Below, one piece after another: positions 6,355 through 6,748 of a stretch of 6,748 bases of DNA. The DNA is taken from positions 1 to 6,748 of the forward strand of contig DATBFJ010000081.1 of the NCBI GenBank assembly GCA_036558545.1, written 5' to 3'. Origin of the DNA: JALYGJ01 sp036558545 (lineage in GTDB: Bacteria; Chloroflexota; Limnocylindria; Limnocylindrales; CSP1-4). Numbering within the stretch: position 1 is the stretch's first letter; the number at the start of each line of letters is the position of its first letter. The position numbers and the translations under genes are program-made. The notes under the pieces were generated by a model. It was not told where the DNA came from, made no database searches, and saw only the letters and a list, made by a program, of their open reading frames with translations.

Positions 6355-6377
6355 ACGCAACGAGAGCCTCGTTACGT
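6355..6377. promoter_or_regulatory. Candidate operator: 23-bp palindrome between divergent PLP-enzyme genes
   Basis: The left arm ACGCAACGAG (6355-6364) and right arm CTCGTTACGT (6368-6377) match at 9 of 10 positions around the 3-nt centre AGC. The inner 6 bp (AACGAG/CTCGTT) are perfect. It lies 11 nt from the TTG of the kinase-phospholyase gene and 46 nt from the ATG of the aldolase-like gene, so one dimeric regulator could control both. A second, imperfect dyad (ACGTTCTG at 6374-6381 and CAGAAACGT at 6392-6400, one bulged A) overlaps its right edge. No regulator gene is in the window. Confidence 0.45.
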
Positions 6378-6410
6378 TCTGCACGACGTCCCAGAAACGT
6401 GCCCGACGAG

Positions 6411-6416
6411 TAACTT
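6411..6416 (+). promoter_or_regulatory. Possible -10 box for a leaderless aldolase-like transcript
   Basis: TAACTT ends 7 nt before the ATG at 6424, which would place transcription start at or next to the ATG. This fits the lack of any SD. No good -35 hexamer is seen 16-18 bp upstream, so support is weak. Confidence 0.2.
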
Positions 6417-6423
6417 TGTGGGC

Positions 6424-6748
6424 ATGGCAACAAAGTCGAGGCGACAGTCCGCGTGGTCGACTGCACCGCTGACGCCGGAGGAAACGCGCGAGCTGCGTGC
6501 CAGGTGCGACCGCGCCGTCTCCGGACACGGCTGGCGAACGCCCCGGGACGTCCTGGGCGAGCTGGATGTCCTCAACCCGGATGAGCTCGCGAGTGACATG
6601 TACGGCAACGGCGGCAGCGTCGCAGTCCTCGAGGACGAGGTCCGCCAACTCCTGGCCAAGCCCGCGGCCGTCTTCATGCCCAGCGGCACGATGATCCAGC
6701 AGGCTGCGCTGCGCATCCACGCCGACCGGCGCAGTTCGCGCGTGATTG
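6424..6748 (+). CDS. Threonine aldolase / beta-eliminating lyase family PLP enzyme, N-terminal part (3' end outside window)
   Basis: The frame is open from the ATG at 6424 to the window edge, giving 108 residues. The diagnostic stretch is residues 57-70 (A-S-D-M-YGNGG-SVAVLE), then AAVFMPSGTMIQQAALRIHADRR from 81. YGNGG at 60-64 and SGTM at 87-90 correspond to the glycine-rich and PLP-phosphate-binding parts of fold-type I threonine aldolases. Family members cleave beta-hydroxy-amino acids to glycine and an aldehyde, or eliminate at the beta carbon. An N-terminal extension of about 50 residues precedes the usual YGEDP-like motif. I recall this extended form from actinobacterial lyase-related proteins, which may have different substrates. 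The Schiff-base Lys lies outside the window, so catalytic competence cannot be checked. An in-frame GTG at 6418 is an alternative start, and no SD is seen. It is divergent from the kinase-phospholyase gene, sharing an 80-bp control region. Confidence 0.75.
   Translation, partial: MATKSRRQSAWSTAPLTPEETRELRARCDRAVSGHGWRTPRDVLGELDVLNPDELASDMYGNGGSVAVLEDEVRQLLAKPAAVFMPSGTMIQQAALRIHADRRSSRVI

Overview
The window is GC-rich bacterial DNA with short intergenic gaps and frequent GTG or TTG starts. Several genes lack an obvious Shine-Dalgarno (SD) sequence. The gene content (group II truncated haemoglobin, secreted GH18 chitinase, cupin-cyclase fusion, kinase plus class III PLP enzyme) suggests a soil actinobacterium, perhaps of the Thermoleophilia/Solirubrobacterales type. 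That placement rests on protein style only, because no rRNA or other marker gene is present.

Layout, left to right: (1) 1-338, plus strand: the C-terminal part of a truncated haemoglobin cut by the window edge. (2) 2288-395, minus strand: a two-gene operon in which an alpha/beta hydrolase (GTG start, strong SD) overlaps by 14 nt a secreted GH18 chitinase-like protein (also a strong SD). (3) 2351-3921, plus strand, divergent from the operon: a secreted C39-like papain-fold protein, then 11 nt later a cupin plus class III nucleotidyl cyclase fusion. (4) 3922-4081: a 160-bp convergent intergenic region holding three GGAC-N7-GTCC inverted repeats at 51- and 52-bp spacing. (5) 6343-4082, minus strand: a 753-residue fusion of an APH/hydroxylysine-kinase-type kinase and a class III PLP enzyme of the phospholyase (ETNPPL/PHYKPL) type. 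(6) 6344-6423: a divergent promoter region with a 23-bp near-perfect palindrome. (7) 6424 to the end, plus strand: the N-terminal part of a threonine-aldolase/beta-eliminating-lyase family enzyme.

The most coherent functional story is on the right. The fused kinase and phospholyase could phosphorylate an amino alcohol or hydroxy-amino acid and then eliminate the phosphate. A second PLP enzyme acting on hydroxy-amino acids is transcribed divergently from a shared, possibly operator-controlled, region. In the middle, a sensor-like cupin fused to a cyclase with a changed substrate-specifying residue (Lys to Asn) sits directly behind a secreted peptidase-like gene. No tRNA, rRNA, insertion sequence or CRISPR array was seen, and no gene-free stretch exceeds 300 bases.
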